Shown: positions 51,205 through 61,541 of the stretch, piece after piece
Layout of the letters: each line of letters begins with the position of its first letter
Numbering within the stretch: position 1 is the stretch's first letter
NCBI GenBank assembly: GCA_008729055.1
Contig: SDUX01000004.1
Coordinates: 434,001-498,000, forward strand
Origin: Pyropia haitanensis
Lineage: Eukaryota > Rhodophyta > Bangiophyceae > Bangiales > Bangiaceae
Reading direction: 5' to 3'
DNA: 64,000 bases
The notes under the pieces: generated by a model
What the model was told of the DNA's origin: nothing
Seen by the model: the letters and a program-made list of their open reading frames with translations, nothing else
Databases searched by the model: none
Position numbers and translations under genes: made by a program

Positions 51205-51215
51205 CCTTTGGCAGC

Positions 51216-51461
51216 GGTTCCGTGCGGAGCGTGGGGTTAGGATCAGATTCGGGTGGTGGGGTTTAGCATGCTGGCACGAGATTGGTCATTCGGTGAGAAT
51301 TGCGGATGGGTTCTGGACGCGCCACGTTGTCCGTCTCCTATAGGATGGCACTAGGGGGTGGGGTTAGGACGTGTGTCGGCCACAAATCTGTGGCGAACAG
51401 TCGTCACATATGTTCTTCAGCGCGAAAGAGTGGCGCGCCGGTGATTTCTAAAACTGGCGCC
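51216..51461 (+). repeat. Left terminal inverted repeat of the MULE-type element
   Basis: About 246 bp, matching 53556-53313 in inverse orientation with roughly ten differences, mostly at the outer tip and the inner edge. It contains the motif GTGGGGTTWRG three times (51231, 51256, 51358), a pattern expected of subterminal transposase-binding sites. Confidence 0.9.
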
Positions 51462-51757
51462 AACGGAGGGGTGCACAATTGAGACGCGCTTGCGACACCG
51501 CGACAAAAAGGCGGGCAGCAGCAACGCAACACAGCTGCCGCAGCCGTGGTGCCGATGGGCGCGCGCCGTTCCTTGTCGACAACGGATGCGCCGGGTGCCA
51601 CTGCCGTGCCCGCCCCGCGCCCACACTAGGTGGAGCGGCGAGCAGCTGCCGGCGCTGGCGATAGGCCAGCGCCTGGCTGCGCGACCCGAGTCTTCCTGCG
51701 GGGCCTGACGTCCGCGCGCCCGTCCGCGCAGCGACCGGCCCTGACGCCGTCGTCGCG

Positions 51758-52234
51758 TTGGTCGCCGTCGGGCCGCCGCCGCGCCACCGCCTGCCGCCGC
51801 CGCCTCGCCTGCCGCAGACGCAAACGGTGGCGGCGGCGGAGGCGGCGGCGGCGCCCGCGCCAGTCGAAGCGGGCGGTGCTGCGGATGGTAGCGGCAGCTT
51901 CGGCACGGACGGCGCGGGCGGCGCGGGCGCCGAGGAGCGGGAGGACAGGGACGGCGGCGACGAAGCGGCCGCCGTGCGCGGGGGCGTTTCTGACGTGCCG
52001 GCGTAGGAGGGCGGGGGTAGCCCCGCCCGCCCCGGCGGGCGCACCCGCGGGGGGGGGCTGGTGACGGTGGCGGCGGCGCTCGCGCAGGCGTTTGCGGTGG
52101 GCGTCTGGGCGGGGCCGTCCGTGTGCGCGGTGGCGCTCATCCACCTGGCGCTGACCGCGGGGCTGACCACCCACGCGGCAATGCACGTGGCGTACGCGTA
52201 CCTGACGGTGGCGGCGCACGCGAAGGTGGGCGCC

Positions 52235-52272
<38 letters not shown>

Positions 52273-53300
52273 GAGCGGGCGGGCGAGCAAACGCGCCCTT
52301 TCCAGCGGCCTGAGCTTCTCGTAGTCGGCGGCGTCGGCAGCGGCCCTGCCCTTCCCCGCCGTCGCGCCCGCGCCGCTGCGTGCGCCCACGTCGGTGGTGG
52401 CCACCACCCTCCGCGGCGGCGGCGGGTCGGCGCTTGGGGACGCCCGCCGCCGGCGGGCGGCGGCGTCGCTCGGGTAGGCCGCCCCTGGCGTGCTGTGGGG
52501 CATCGTCGCCGCGGTTGCGGCGGCGGGGGCGGTGTGGTCGGCGGCCGCCGCCCCGGCGGGCTCGTGCGTGCGCCCGCTGGTCGTTGACGTGTGCTGGTGG
52601 GGGCGGCCATCGCGGGGCTCAACGGCCGGCTGCTAACGCCGCTGCTGCTGGCTGTGGGGGGGCCGTTGCCCGGGCGGCCGCTGCCGCCGCCGGCGCTGCT
52701 GGCGCGGCCGCCGGTGGCGTGGCTGCGGGGGGGGGGGGGGGAGGGAGGTGCGGGGGGGGGGGGGGGGAAGGGCGCTCTCACCCTGCGCGCCCCCGCCACA
52801 ATCGAGGCGGCGGGGCGGGGGGCGGTGCCGGTGGGGGGGAGGGGGGGGGCGCTGGCGGGCCGCCCGGCGGCCGGTAGTACACCGTGCCGGCCGCGGCGGG
52901 CGGCGCGGTGGCGGGCGGTAACGGGGCTGGCGCCGCGGTCGCCACATTTACAGCGATGGTGACAGCGACGGAGGGGGCGGCGGCGGCGGTGGCGGCGGCG
53001 GCGGCAGCGGCGGCGGCGTCGACGGCGGAGGGGAGGGGGGAAAGCGGCCGGTGCCCTCGACGCACCACCACCACCCCCACCACCACCACCACCACCGGTG
53101 GCGGTGGCGGCGCCCGCCGCGCCTTCGTGCCCGCAATCCGTCGCTACTGTCGTCGACGGCGTCGACGGCGTCGACGGCGCGCGGCGGCACGCGCCTGCCG
53201 TCGCCGTCGCCGTCGTCCTCCCCGTCCCCGTCCCCGTCGCCGTCGCCTGGCGCGTCCCCCTACACGTCGGAGTGCGACGCGGGCGGGCCGCGTGCGGGCG
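51758..53300 (+). pseudogene. Captured membrane-protein gene fragments inside the MULE-type element
   Basis: Plus-strand frames inside the element have hydrophobic, protein-like blocks in several frames. These are TVAAALAQAFAVGVWAGPSV continuing through LIHLALTAGLTTHAAMHVAY (52061-52225), LWGIVAAVAAAGAVWSAAAA (about 52494-52555), and LVGAAIAGLNGRLLTPLLLA (about 52591-52650). A Pro/Ser-rich tail PSPSPSSSPSPSPSPSPGAS follows near 53205-53260. The blocks are separated by stops or frame changes, some at G runs. The source gene is not recognised. A minus-strand frame (52503-51448) with DYEKLRPLERARLLARP is a possible alternative reading. Confidence 0.4.
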
Positions 53301-53312
53301 CCCCCGCCCCGG

Positions 53313-53556
53313 CGCCAGTTTTAGAAACCATTGGCGCGCCACTCTTTCGCGCTGAAGAACATATGTGACGACTGTTCGCCACAGATTTGTGGCCGACACA
53401 CGTCCTAACCCCACCCCCTAGTGCCATCTTATAGGAGACGGACAACGTGGCGCGTCCAGAACCCATCCGCAATTCTCACCGGATGACCAATCTCAAGCCA
53501 GCATGCTAAACCCCACCACCCGAATCTGATCCTAACCCCACGCCGCCCACAGAACC
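53313..53556 (-). repeat. Right terminal inverted repeat of the MULE-type element
   Basis: Inverted partner of 51216-51461. Outer end at about 53556, followed immediately by the duplicated target sequence CCTTTGGCAG. Confidence 0.9.
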
Positions 53557-53566
53557 CCTTTGGCAG

Positions 53567-54695
53567 TGTGTCCCCGTTCAGAGTTGATCATATTACAGAT
53601 TCATCGGTAAAGTGGCCCTCCAGAGTAGACTGCCTTGCAGTTCAGATCCTGGCCAGGTACATCAAAGCTCACGGATCGTCTGCTTGCAAATCTGACACCG
53701 TCTGTGTGCAATCTCATACAGTGCGAATCCAAACCCCCAGCCGCGACCCCCCCGGCCCGCGCAGTCCGACCACTCCAACAGGTCTTTCCCAACGGGATTC
53801 GACCGCATCAGACCTATATTCTGCGGCTGTGTGGCTCCAGAGCCGCGCCGCTTGGGGGGGCCGACCCACCAGCAGCCCCCCCCCCCTCCCCACCCCCAAG
53901 AGGCACGCCTCTGACCCCACGCCGCGGGCCCGCGCCGGCCCGTCGAGCGCGCGCTGTCGCCGTTGCCCACACTTGTGGCCGCCAATGGCTGCCCACGCCG
54001 CCGCGGCCCGATGGGTGGTGCACGCCCGGCGCAGCGCCAGACCACCCGCCCGGCGGCCACACCCCGCAACGTTACTCGCCGTGGCGCGCTGTCCACCTCA
54101 CAGCGCCCGCAGGGGGGTGCCGGGCAGCGGCGGAGTGACTGTCCCTTTTGGCCCCTCGCCCCAAGCCATCCAGACTGCAATCTGCGCGCCCGCCGTCCGT
54201 ATTCACCGAGCCGCACGCGCTCCCCGCCCCTCTTGCCACCGCCCACGTCGCCCCCCCCTCCACTACCCTCAGCGCCCCACGACGAGGTGGTCGCGCACGG
54301 CCCCCGCCGCGGCTCGTGCGGCGAAGGTGGCAGACACATCCCCGCGCCCCCCCCCCCCCTCCGTCACCCCCCAATTGCCGCCTTGCGCACGCCAACGTCG
54401 GGCGGGCGTCCGCGGTCTGCACGCGCCGCAGCGTGGCGGCCCTTTGCACGACCCCCCCCCCGCCCCCCCCCCCCTCCCTCCCGCGCCGCCAGACAGCGGT
54501 GCGGCCACACCCGCCGGCCGCCCTCCCCCGCCCACCACCCCCCCTCCACGTTGTCACCGGTGTGCATCGGCGACGCCGCCTGGCGGCACCCCCCCGCATC
54601 CGGCTGCCCCCCCCCCCCCCCCGCGGCGCGCTCGGCCGCCGCGGACGGCTGTGGCCTGACGCCGCGCGCGGTCGGGTCGTCCCCCCCGCCCACCG
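53567..54695. promoter_or_regulatory. Region upstream of DGD1
   Basis: About 1.1 kb. The first 250 bp have lower GC and could be distal promoter. From 53740 onward the sequence is C-rich on the plus strand with many C runs. A minus-strand or upstream coding exon cannot be excluded, but nothing is recognisable. The DGD1 start at 54696 is itself uncertain. Confidence 0.4.
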
Positions 54696-57600
54696 ATGCA
54701 CCGTGGTTGGGGGCTGGCGGACGCGGGCACCCCGGGCTGGGCGCCCCGGCTGGGCGTCCCGCACCCGGCGGCGCCGCCGCCCGCGGCGGCCGTGTCGGCC
54801 ACCCTCTGCCGCGCCTGGGGCGGCACCGCCGTCGTTGCGGCCGACGCGGCCGCCGCCGCCGCTGCCGCGGCTGCGTCGCCATCGGCAGACGTCCCGTCGG
54901 TGTTGACGACGACGGCGGCGACGCCTACGGCCTCACGGCCACCGCCACGCCGCGCCTCGTCCCCGTCCTTGATTGGTCAGCATCACCAGAGGCGGCGGCG
55001 GCGGTCGACGACACCGGCCTCGGCAACGGTCGCGACAGCAGCGTCAACGACGACAACGACAGCGGCGGCGGCGGCGGCGGGGGTGCCCCGCTCGAACGCG
55101 CGGGCGCAGCCGTTCCCCGCGTCGCGGATACCCGGGGACACGGGCGCGCCGAGCGCGGCGGCGGCGGTCAACGCGGCGCTGGCATCGGCGGCGGCGGCGG
55201 TGGAAGGGGTCGAGGACGGCCTCCGCTCCGCGCTCCGCCGGTCCGTGTCGGCGGGGGAGCGGCGCCGTGCCGCCGCGGCGGTGGGCGAGGTGCTCGCGTC
55301 GTTGCACCCAAAGGCGCTGGGTGGACCGGCTGCGCTCGGCAGGGACGCCGGCCAACCGTTTGGTGGGTGCAGCGGCGGCGGCCTGTGGGGCTCGACCGCC
55401 GGAGGGGGGGTGGGCGGTGGCGGCGCGGGTGGCGCGCTGCGCGCGTTTTTTGAGGGTGACCGCCCGCTGCGGGGGGGCGGACGACCCCTGAGCCGCCCGT
55501 CGGTGACGTCCGCGGCGGCCGCGTGGGCGCCATCAGCTGGCGCTGCCGCGGCTGCGGGTGTGCGGCTAGACGACTTTGCGGCGGCGCTGTGGGCTGCAGC
55601 CGCGGCGGCGGGGGGCGGGGGGGGCGGCGGTGCGGGGGGGGGGGCGTGGGCGGCGGCGGCGTGGGACTCGGCGCGGAGCTCGTTGGCAGGCGGCGCGTGT
55701 GGTGCAAGCAGCAGCAGCCTCGGCAGCGTGGGCGGCTGGTGCGCGAGCAGCGCGAGCAGTGCCAGCGGCAGGAGCAGCGTCAGCAGCGCCAGCAGCGCCA
55801 GCGGCAGGAGCAGTGGCAGCAGCGGCAGCCTGCTTGCGCCGGCGGCCGCTGGTCAGTGGGGCGTGCCCATCCGGGCGGGCGGCTCGTCGGCGGAGCTGGC
55901 GTTTGGCGTTGGCGTCGGCCTGCCGGTGCAGCTCAACTCGGCGCTGAGCGCGCAGACGTCTGCGTGGGCGGCGAGCATGCGCCCGTTTGTGGCGGCGCTG
56001 GCGGCCGCCATCCTCGACGCGGGGCGGCGGGAGGCGGCCGACGCGGCGGCGGGGGGGGGGGGCGGGGGGGCGCTCGGCGGGCAGCCGTCGTCGACGTTTC
56101 TAGGGTCCACCGTGGGCAGCAGCAGCGGCACGAATGGGGGGCTAACGGCGGGCGCGGGGTCGGCCATGCCCCTCTTTTGGCCGCCCCTGCTGCCTGTGGG
56201 GGGCGGGGGCGCCGACGCCGCGCCCTTTCTGGTGAGGAGAGACTCGGTGGGGGGGGCTGCCGGCGGCGGCGTCATGCCACCGGTGGCGGTGCTGCCATCG
56301 TCGCCATCTGGCGACGGCGGCGCGGAGGCCACCTCGCATGCGGGCGTGCACTCCACCCCCCCCGCGTCGACGGCGCGCCCCGCGCAGCCGGCGCGCCGGC
56401 GGCAGGGTGTCCGCACCGGGGCGGTGCCCGTCGTGGCGCCCGCCGCGGCCGCCGACTACCGGACGCCCCGCTCGTGGACGGCGACGGAGGTGGTGCCGTC
56501 GGGGGGTGGCCTCAGCGGCCTGTCGCTGCTCGGTTTTGAGCGCTCCGTCGGCGCCGCCGGCGGGCGCGGCGCGACGCTCGACGTGCGGCAGCTGTTTGCC
56601 GCGGCGCTCGCCTTTTCCATGTACGTGGTGACGCGGCGGCCGACCGTCGCGACGCTGCGGCGGCACCAGCGGCGGGCGCGGTCGCGGCAGACGGCCGCGG
56701 CGGCGCCGGCCGAGGTGGTGGCCGCGCCGGTGTCCGGCACGGACGTGGAGGGCGCCCGCCCGGGCGACGTGCCGCCGGGGGCGGTGGCCACCGACGGTGG
56801 CGAGGGCTTTGTCGCGGGCCTGTCGCTGGACGCGTCACTGACGAGCGACCTCCGCCTTGGCCCGCGGGATATCACGATTGTGACGACGGCGGGGCTGCCG
56901 TGGATGACGGGCACGGCGGTGAACCCGCTGTTGCGGGCGGTGTACCTTGCGCGCGAGGGCCACCGCGTGTCGCTCGTCATCCCGTGGCTGCCAAATGCGG
57001 AGGACCAGGCGCGGGTGTTTCCCAAGGGCGTCTTTTTTGAGACCCAGGACGAGCAGGCCGAGTTTATCTACAGCTGGGTGCGGCGGGAGCTCGGCTCCGA
57101 GGTGGCCGGCGGCGTGGTCGGCGCCGCGGCGGGCGCGGCGGCCATGCCGTCGCTTGTCGACGGTGCCGTGGTGGGCGCCGCTGCCGAGTCGCCGGCGCCC
57201 GCGGCTGCCGCGGCGGACACGCCGGCGGCAGAGGACCGGCTCTTCACCGTCCGCTTTTACGAGTCGGTCTACTCGGTGGACTTTGGGTCGATCCTCCCCC
57301 TGGGCGACATCACGACCATCTTTGGCCCCGACGACGTTAAGGACGTGTGCGTCCTCGAGGAGCCCGAGCACCTCACGTGGCACCACGCGGGGCGGATGTG
57401 GACGTCGGTGTTCCGGTTTGTGGTGGGCGTCGTGCACACCAACTACCTCGAGTACGCGCGGATGAATGGCTTCTTTGGGCCCTCCCGGGCGCTCTTCCTT
57501 GGCTTTCTCAACAAGTGGGTGTGCCGCTCCTACTGCCACCGGGTGATCAAGCTGTCGGACGCGGTGCAGCCGCTGCCGCACTCGGTCACATGCAACGTGC

Positions 57601-58645
57601 ACGGGGTGCGGGACAAGTTTCTCCACATTGGCCGGACGATGGCGGCGGCGAGCGCGGCGCATGCCGCCGCGCTGGCGCGCACCGCGTCGCTGGGGTGCAT
57701 GTCGACGGCGGCCGAGTCGGACGGCTGGGAGGGGTCGTCGAACGGGGAGGAGGACGACAACGCTGTGACGGCCGTTCGGCCGCCGGTGGTGACGTCGGCT
57801 TCTGCCACCGTTGCGGGTGGCCGTATTGGCGACGCAGAGGTGTCGGCGGCGGAGGCGGCGGCCGACGCGGACGCGCCACCCGCGTTCCCGCTGGGTGCCT
57901 ACTTTCTCGGCAAGGTGCTGTGGACCAAGGGTTACCTCCCGTTGGTGGAGCTGCTCGAGGAGGACTATGTGCGTACGGGGGATCAGGTCAAGGTGGACTT
58001 TTTCGGCTCTGGCCCGGACCTGGACGCGGTCAAGGCGCGGGTGACGGGCTCGACGGCGCTCGCCGGCGTTACGGTGCACGGCAAGGTGATTGACCACGCG
58101 GCGCCCGCGCTGCACGGCTACAAGCTGTACGTCAACCCGTCCAACTCGGACGTGGTGTGCACCGCCACCGCCGAGGCGCTGGCCATGGGCAAGTTTGTCA
58201 TCTGCCTGGAGCACCCGTCCAACGACTTTTTCTCTACGTTTACCAACTGCTACACGTACCAGACGGCGGAAGAGTTTTCCGACCTCCTCCGCTACTGCCT
58301 CGCGCGGCAGCCCGCGCCTCTGTCGGCGGACGAGCAGTACCGGCTGTCGTGGGAGGCGGCAACGCAGCGCTTTTACACCGCCGCGCTGGTACCGCCCGAA
58401 AAGGCGACGCAGTCGCGCGTCGACTCGGCGCTGGCCGTGACGCACAAGACCATCTGCAGCAACCTGGTCACGCCGCCCGCGGACGCGTGGGTGCGCCCGC
58501 GGGAGCCGCCCGCGTCGCCCACGACGCCGGGCTCGCTGTCGCCGCAGGTGTCGCCGCTCGGTTCGCCGCTTGGCTCACCGCGCCTGTCGCCGCGGGCGTC
58601 TCCGCGGACCGCGCCGGGCGCGCCGGGCGGTTCTTCCGGGCGGCC

Positions 58646-58686
<41 letters not shown>

Positions 58687-59107
58687 GCGGTCCGCCCACC
58701 GGCACGCCCTCCCCGCGGCTCGCGCCGCTGCTGTCGCCGTCGACGACCGAGGCGCTCCGGCGGTCGCGCAACCAGCTGCGGCGGCGGGCGAACGGGCTGC
58801 TCGCCAAGCCGCGGGGGCCGGGGGGCGCGGGGGGGGGGGCCACCCCCGCCCGCGCGCCAGCGTGGCCGCTGCGCTTTGGCGGCGTGCCGCTGCCGCCGAG
58901 CAGCGGGCCGTGGGCGGCGCCCAAGGCGGCGGCGCCGCCGCCGTCGGCGTCGGCCGCAACGGCGGTGCCGCCGCCCCGGGGGGGGGCGGCGGCGCGGCCG
59001 CGCGGTCGCGGTCGGCGCGGAGCGTGCCGACGGGGATCAACGGGGATTCGCTGTCGCCGCCCGAGCCCGGGGGGGGGGTGGACGTGCCGCCGCCGCCTTC
59101 GTTTTGA
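54696..59107 (+). CDS. DGD1: Digalactosyldiacylglycerol synthase (DGD1 type) with long N-terminal extension
   Basis: About 1470 codons. DGD1 is the GT4-family galactosyltransferase at the plastid outer envelope that converts MGDG to DGDG, a main thylakoid lipid. The catalytic part starts at about residue 725: DITIVTTAGLPWMTGTAVNP, HRVSLVIPWLPNAEDQARVF, VCVLEEPEHLTWHHAG, GVVHTNYLEYARMN, SVTCNVHGVRDKFLHIG. It continues with LGAYFLGKVLWTKGYLPLVE (about 1064), VNPSNSDVVCTATAEALAMG and LEHPSNDFFSTFTNCYTYQT. It ends near LSWEAATQRFYTAAL, each block as in plant DGD1. About 725 Ala/Ser/Gly-rich residues precede it, including Ser repeats, far longer than the plant extension. A low-complexity C-terminal tail follows. 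The frame shifts at a G9 run (58978-58986); the corrected frame ends VDVPPPPSF at TGA 59105-59107. The ATG at 54696 is the first in frame but unproven. Confidence 0.92.
55710..55830 (+). repeat. Ser-coding AGC-rich tandem repeat in DGD1
   Basis: Imperfect tandem units of AGCAGCGCCAGCGGCAGG type encode SSASSASGRSSVSSASSASG. This is part of the non-conserved N-terminal extension. Confidence 0.8.
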
Positions 59108-60084
59108 TGCGAAGAGGGGGCGCGGCGCGTGGGCGTCGGGGACGACGTCTGCCGTGGGCGGGGGCGAAGGACAGGCCCAGCACGCGCGTGCCTGCGTGGG
59201 GCGGTGTGTCTCTCTTCCCCCTTTGTTTTATTCCTCGGGGCGTGGATTGGGCCGCCCCCTGTCTGTTTTTGGATGGTGTTCGTGCACGCTGCTGTTCTGT
59301 AACTCGCCGTGCGTGTGCCCGCCGCGCTGTACTTGTCGCGTGTGTTATAGTTTTATGAGCAGGCCGTCTCATCTTTTTTTTTATCCCACCCTCCGTGCGC
59401 TCCGCCGCGGCTGGGCCAACACTGGCGCTTCCGTCGATGGCGCGGCGTGCCGTCCACAGCCATCTGCCGCCGAACCGGTAGGGACGGACCGGGGGCTGAG
59501 GCTGCTGACGTGTGTGGATACACCGGTCGTGGCGCTGGTGGGACCGCTGCCCGCCGCGCTCTGTGCGCCAGCGGGCAGTGAACGGGACGCTGGCCACCGC
59601 GTGTATGAAGGCTGGCGAGAGGAGTGAACCGGGGGGGGTGCGGGTCATGTGGCGAGCTTGCAACGTCGACAGACGATGCACTCACGGGAAATGGTCAGAT
59701 ACTGCCATGAAGCATGACGTTCGTGGATGGAAATTTAGAACCAATTTTCGCACTCGTTGCTTTAACGGGCTCGTCGTCGACTCATGCGTGGCAGCGCTCC
59801 CCACCAAGGGTGTAGTCTGCTACGCCCTCTCCGACCCGCTTTTTCTCCGTGGGCCCTTTCCCCGACTTGCTCTGCTGTCCCGCACGGTCTTGTCGCGCCA
59901 ACCCGTTTGCTGGCCACTCGCTTCAGTCCTCCTCTTGCCTCTTCTTCCGCCGCCCCTTTCCCGCACCCCCCGCTCCTCTCTTCATTCCTCTTCTTCTTTC
60001 CCACTTCCTTTCCGTCGCACCCCCACTTCCAACTGCCCCTTCCCCTTCCTCTTCCTCGCCTGCCCCCCCCAACCGCGCGCCACG
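59108..60084. promoter_or_regulatory. 3' UTR of DGD1 and promoter/leader of U1-C
   Basis: About 980 bp. The block 59200-59400 is T-richer, with TTTTATTCC and TTATAGTTTTATGAG, and probably contains the DGD1 3' end. 59690-59760 is AT-rich. From 59830 to 60080 the plus strand is strongly C/T-rich up to the U1-C ATG, as at other gene starts in the window. Confidence 0.45.
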
Positions 60085-60482
60085 ATGCCGAAGAAACGTT
60101 TCCACTGCCACTACTGCGACGTCCGGCTGTCGCACTCGTCCGAGTCGGTGCGGCGACAGCACGCGGCTGGGAACCGGCACAAGGCGCGCCTGTGCGACTA
60201 CTACAAGCGCACGCTGACGGCGGACATGCAGGCGCGCGTCGATGCGGTCGTCGCGGACTTTGCCGACCGCGTCGCGCTCGGCCACGCGGTCCCGAGCTAC
60301 GGCGTCAGCGCGGGGAAGGGCGCGACGGCGGCGACGGCGGCAGCGGCGGCGGCGGGCGGGGTGGGCGTCGGCGGGCTGGGGGGGAGTGGGGGGGAGTCGC
60401 GCCGGGCGTGGAGCCTGCGGGGATGAGCCGCCTGGGGGGGGTCGCCCCGCGCATGATGGGCGCGATGGGCGGCATGGGGGGG

Positions 60483-60533
<51 letters not shown>

Positions 60534-60694
60534 ATGCCGCCCATGGGCGGCGGGATGGGGATGGGAATGGGGATGAGCATGGGCATGGGCATGGGCATGG
60601 GCATGGGGGGGGGAGCGCCTGGGGGGATGCTCGGCCCGCCGATGCGGCCGCTGCTGCCGATGCCAGGCCCGCCGCCGCCGCCGGGTGGCGGCTA

Positions 60695-60731
<37 letters not shown>

Positions 60732-61178
60732 CGTGGTCTGCCGCCGCCGGGGATGGGCATGGGCGGCATGGGCGGCCCGCCGCCGCCGCTGTCGGCGGCC
60801 ATGCGCGGCATGCCGCCGCCGCCGGGGATGGGGCGGCCGCACCCGCCGCCGCCGCCGCCGGGCGGGTACCCGCCGCCGATACGGGGGGGGCTGCCGCCGC
60901 AACGGGGCGGGGTGGGAGGAGGGGGGCCGCTGCGTGGAGGCGGGGGAGGGGGGGGTGGGGGGATGGCCCCAGTTGGTGGGGGTGGTGGTGGTGGGGGCGG
61001 TGGCGGGGGGGGTGGTGGCGGGGGGGTGGGTGGGGGGGGGGCGCCGGGGCGGGGTGTGCCTGTGGGTGGTGGCGGCGGAGGCACTGGCGCTGCCCCTGCG
61101 ACGACCGCACGAGGAGGGGGTGAGGCGCCAGCAGCTGGCGGCGGAGGAGGGGCGGACCGCCGCCCGTCCGCGCCATGA
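60085..61178 (+). CDS. SNRPC: U1 snRNP protein C (frame broken at G runs)
   Basis: U1-C stabilises pairing of U1 snRNA with the 5' splice site. The N-terminus MPKKRFHCHYCDVRLSHSSE followed by SVRRQHAAGNRHKARLCDYY is the family's matrin-type C2H2 zinc finger (Cys8, Cys11, His26, His32), then helix KRTLTADMQARVDAVVADFA. The frame closes at 60426 as written. A shift at the G runs 60378-60394 opens the expected Gly/Met/Pro-rich tail, with VAPRMMGAMGG, a GMGGMGGMGGM array and PGPPPPPGGG, which runs to TGA at 61176-61178. Animal and plant U1-C also have Met/Pro/Gly-rich tails, which supports the corrected frame. The tail is longer than the human one and ends in a Gly-rich stretch with GAAPATTARGGGEAPAAGGG. 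The ATG at 60085 follows a long C/T-rich leader. Confidence 0.92.
60468..60610 (+). repeat. GGCATG(GGC) tandem repeat coding Met-Gly array
   Basis: Tandem ATGGGCGGC 9-mers followed by ATGGGC 6-mers, read as GMG/GM repeats in the U1-C tail. Confidence 0.9.
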
Positions 61179-61541
61179 CTGTCGGCGGGGGGCGGACCGG
61201 GCGCCACCTAGACGTGCCGCCGCTGCGAGTGGGGCGAGCGGGGAGGGCTACACGCGTTTGCATTGTGGTGGTGGTGGGTAGGGGAGGGGCGACACGCGCT
61301 CGCAGCGGGCAGGGCGCTCTTGGCGTGGGTGCTCCGTCGGTTGTCTTTATTGTCTCACGCCTCGTCTCCTTGTTTGCTTCCGGCGCGCGCTCACCTGGTC
61401 AGTTGCGCGTGTTAGTCCCGTCTGGTGGCGGCCGGCAGCGGCGTTGGCCGCGGCAGCGACGCCGCGTGCCCGCGCGACCACTCGTCACCCCACCGCCCAC
61501 CACCCGCCGCCCACCCCCCCCCTGCCTTCCCTCCTCTTCTG
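61179..61541. other. Convergent intergenic region U1-C/Hint protein
   Basis: About 360 bp with a T-richer centre (61320-61390). It should contain both 3' UTRs. No other feature seen. Confidence 0.45.

Larger units (their letters stand above)
51205..53566. mobile_element. MULE-type DNA transposon, non-autonomous, with long TIRs
   Basis: A complete element of about 2.34 kb. Left TIR 51216-51461 and right TIR 53313-53556 are inverted copies of about 245 bp, roughly 95% identical by eye. Both begin GGTTCYGTG at the outer ends and share GCGTGGGGTTAGGATCAG just inside. The ten bases CCTTTGGCAG lie directly outside both ends (51205-51214 and 53557-53566), in direct orientation: a target-site duplication of 10-11 bp. 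Long TIRs with 9-11-bp duplications are the hallmark of Mutator-like elements. No transposase frame is present. The interior is very GC-rich and contains remnants of a membrane-protein reading frame, as in Pack-MULEs that capture host DNA. Confidence 0.82.

Noticed and set aside
59108..59627. DGD1 reading on to 59627
   Set aside because: The downstream part is Arg/Cys noise running through T-rich 3' sequence. The frame after the G9 run ends at 59107 with VDVPPPPSF and is more plausible.
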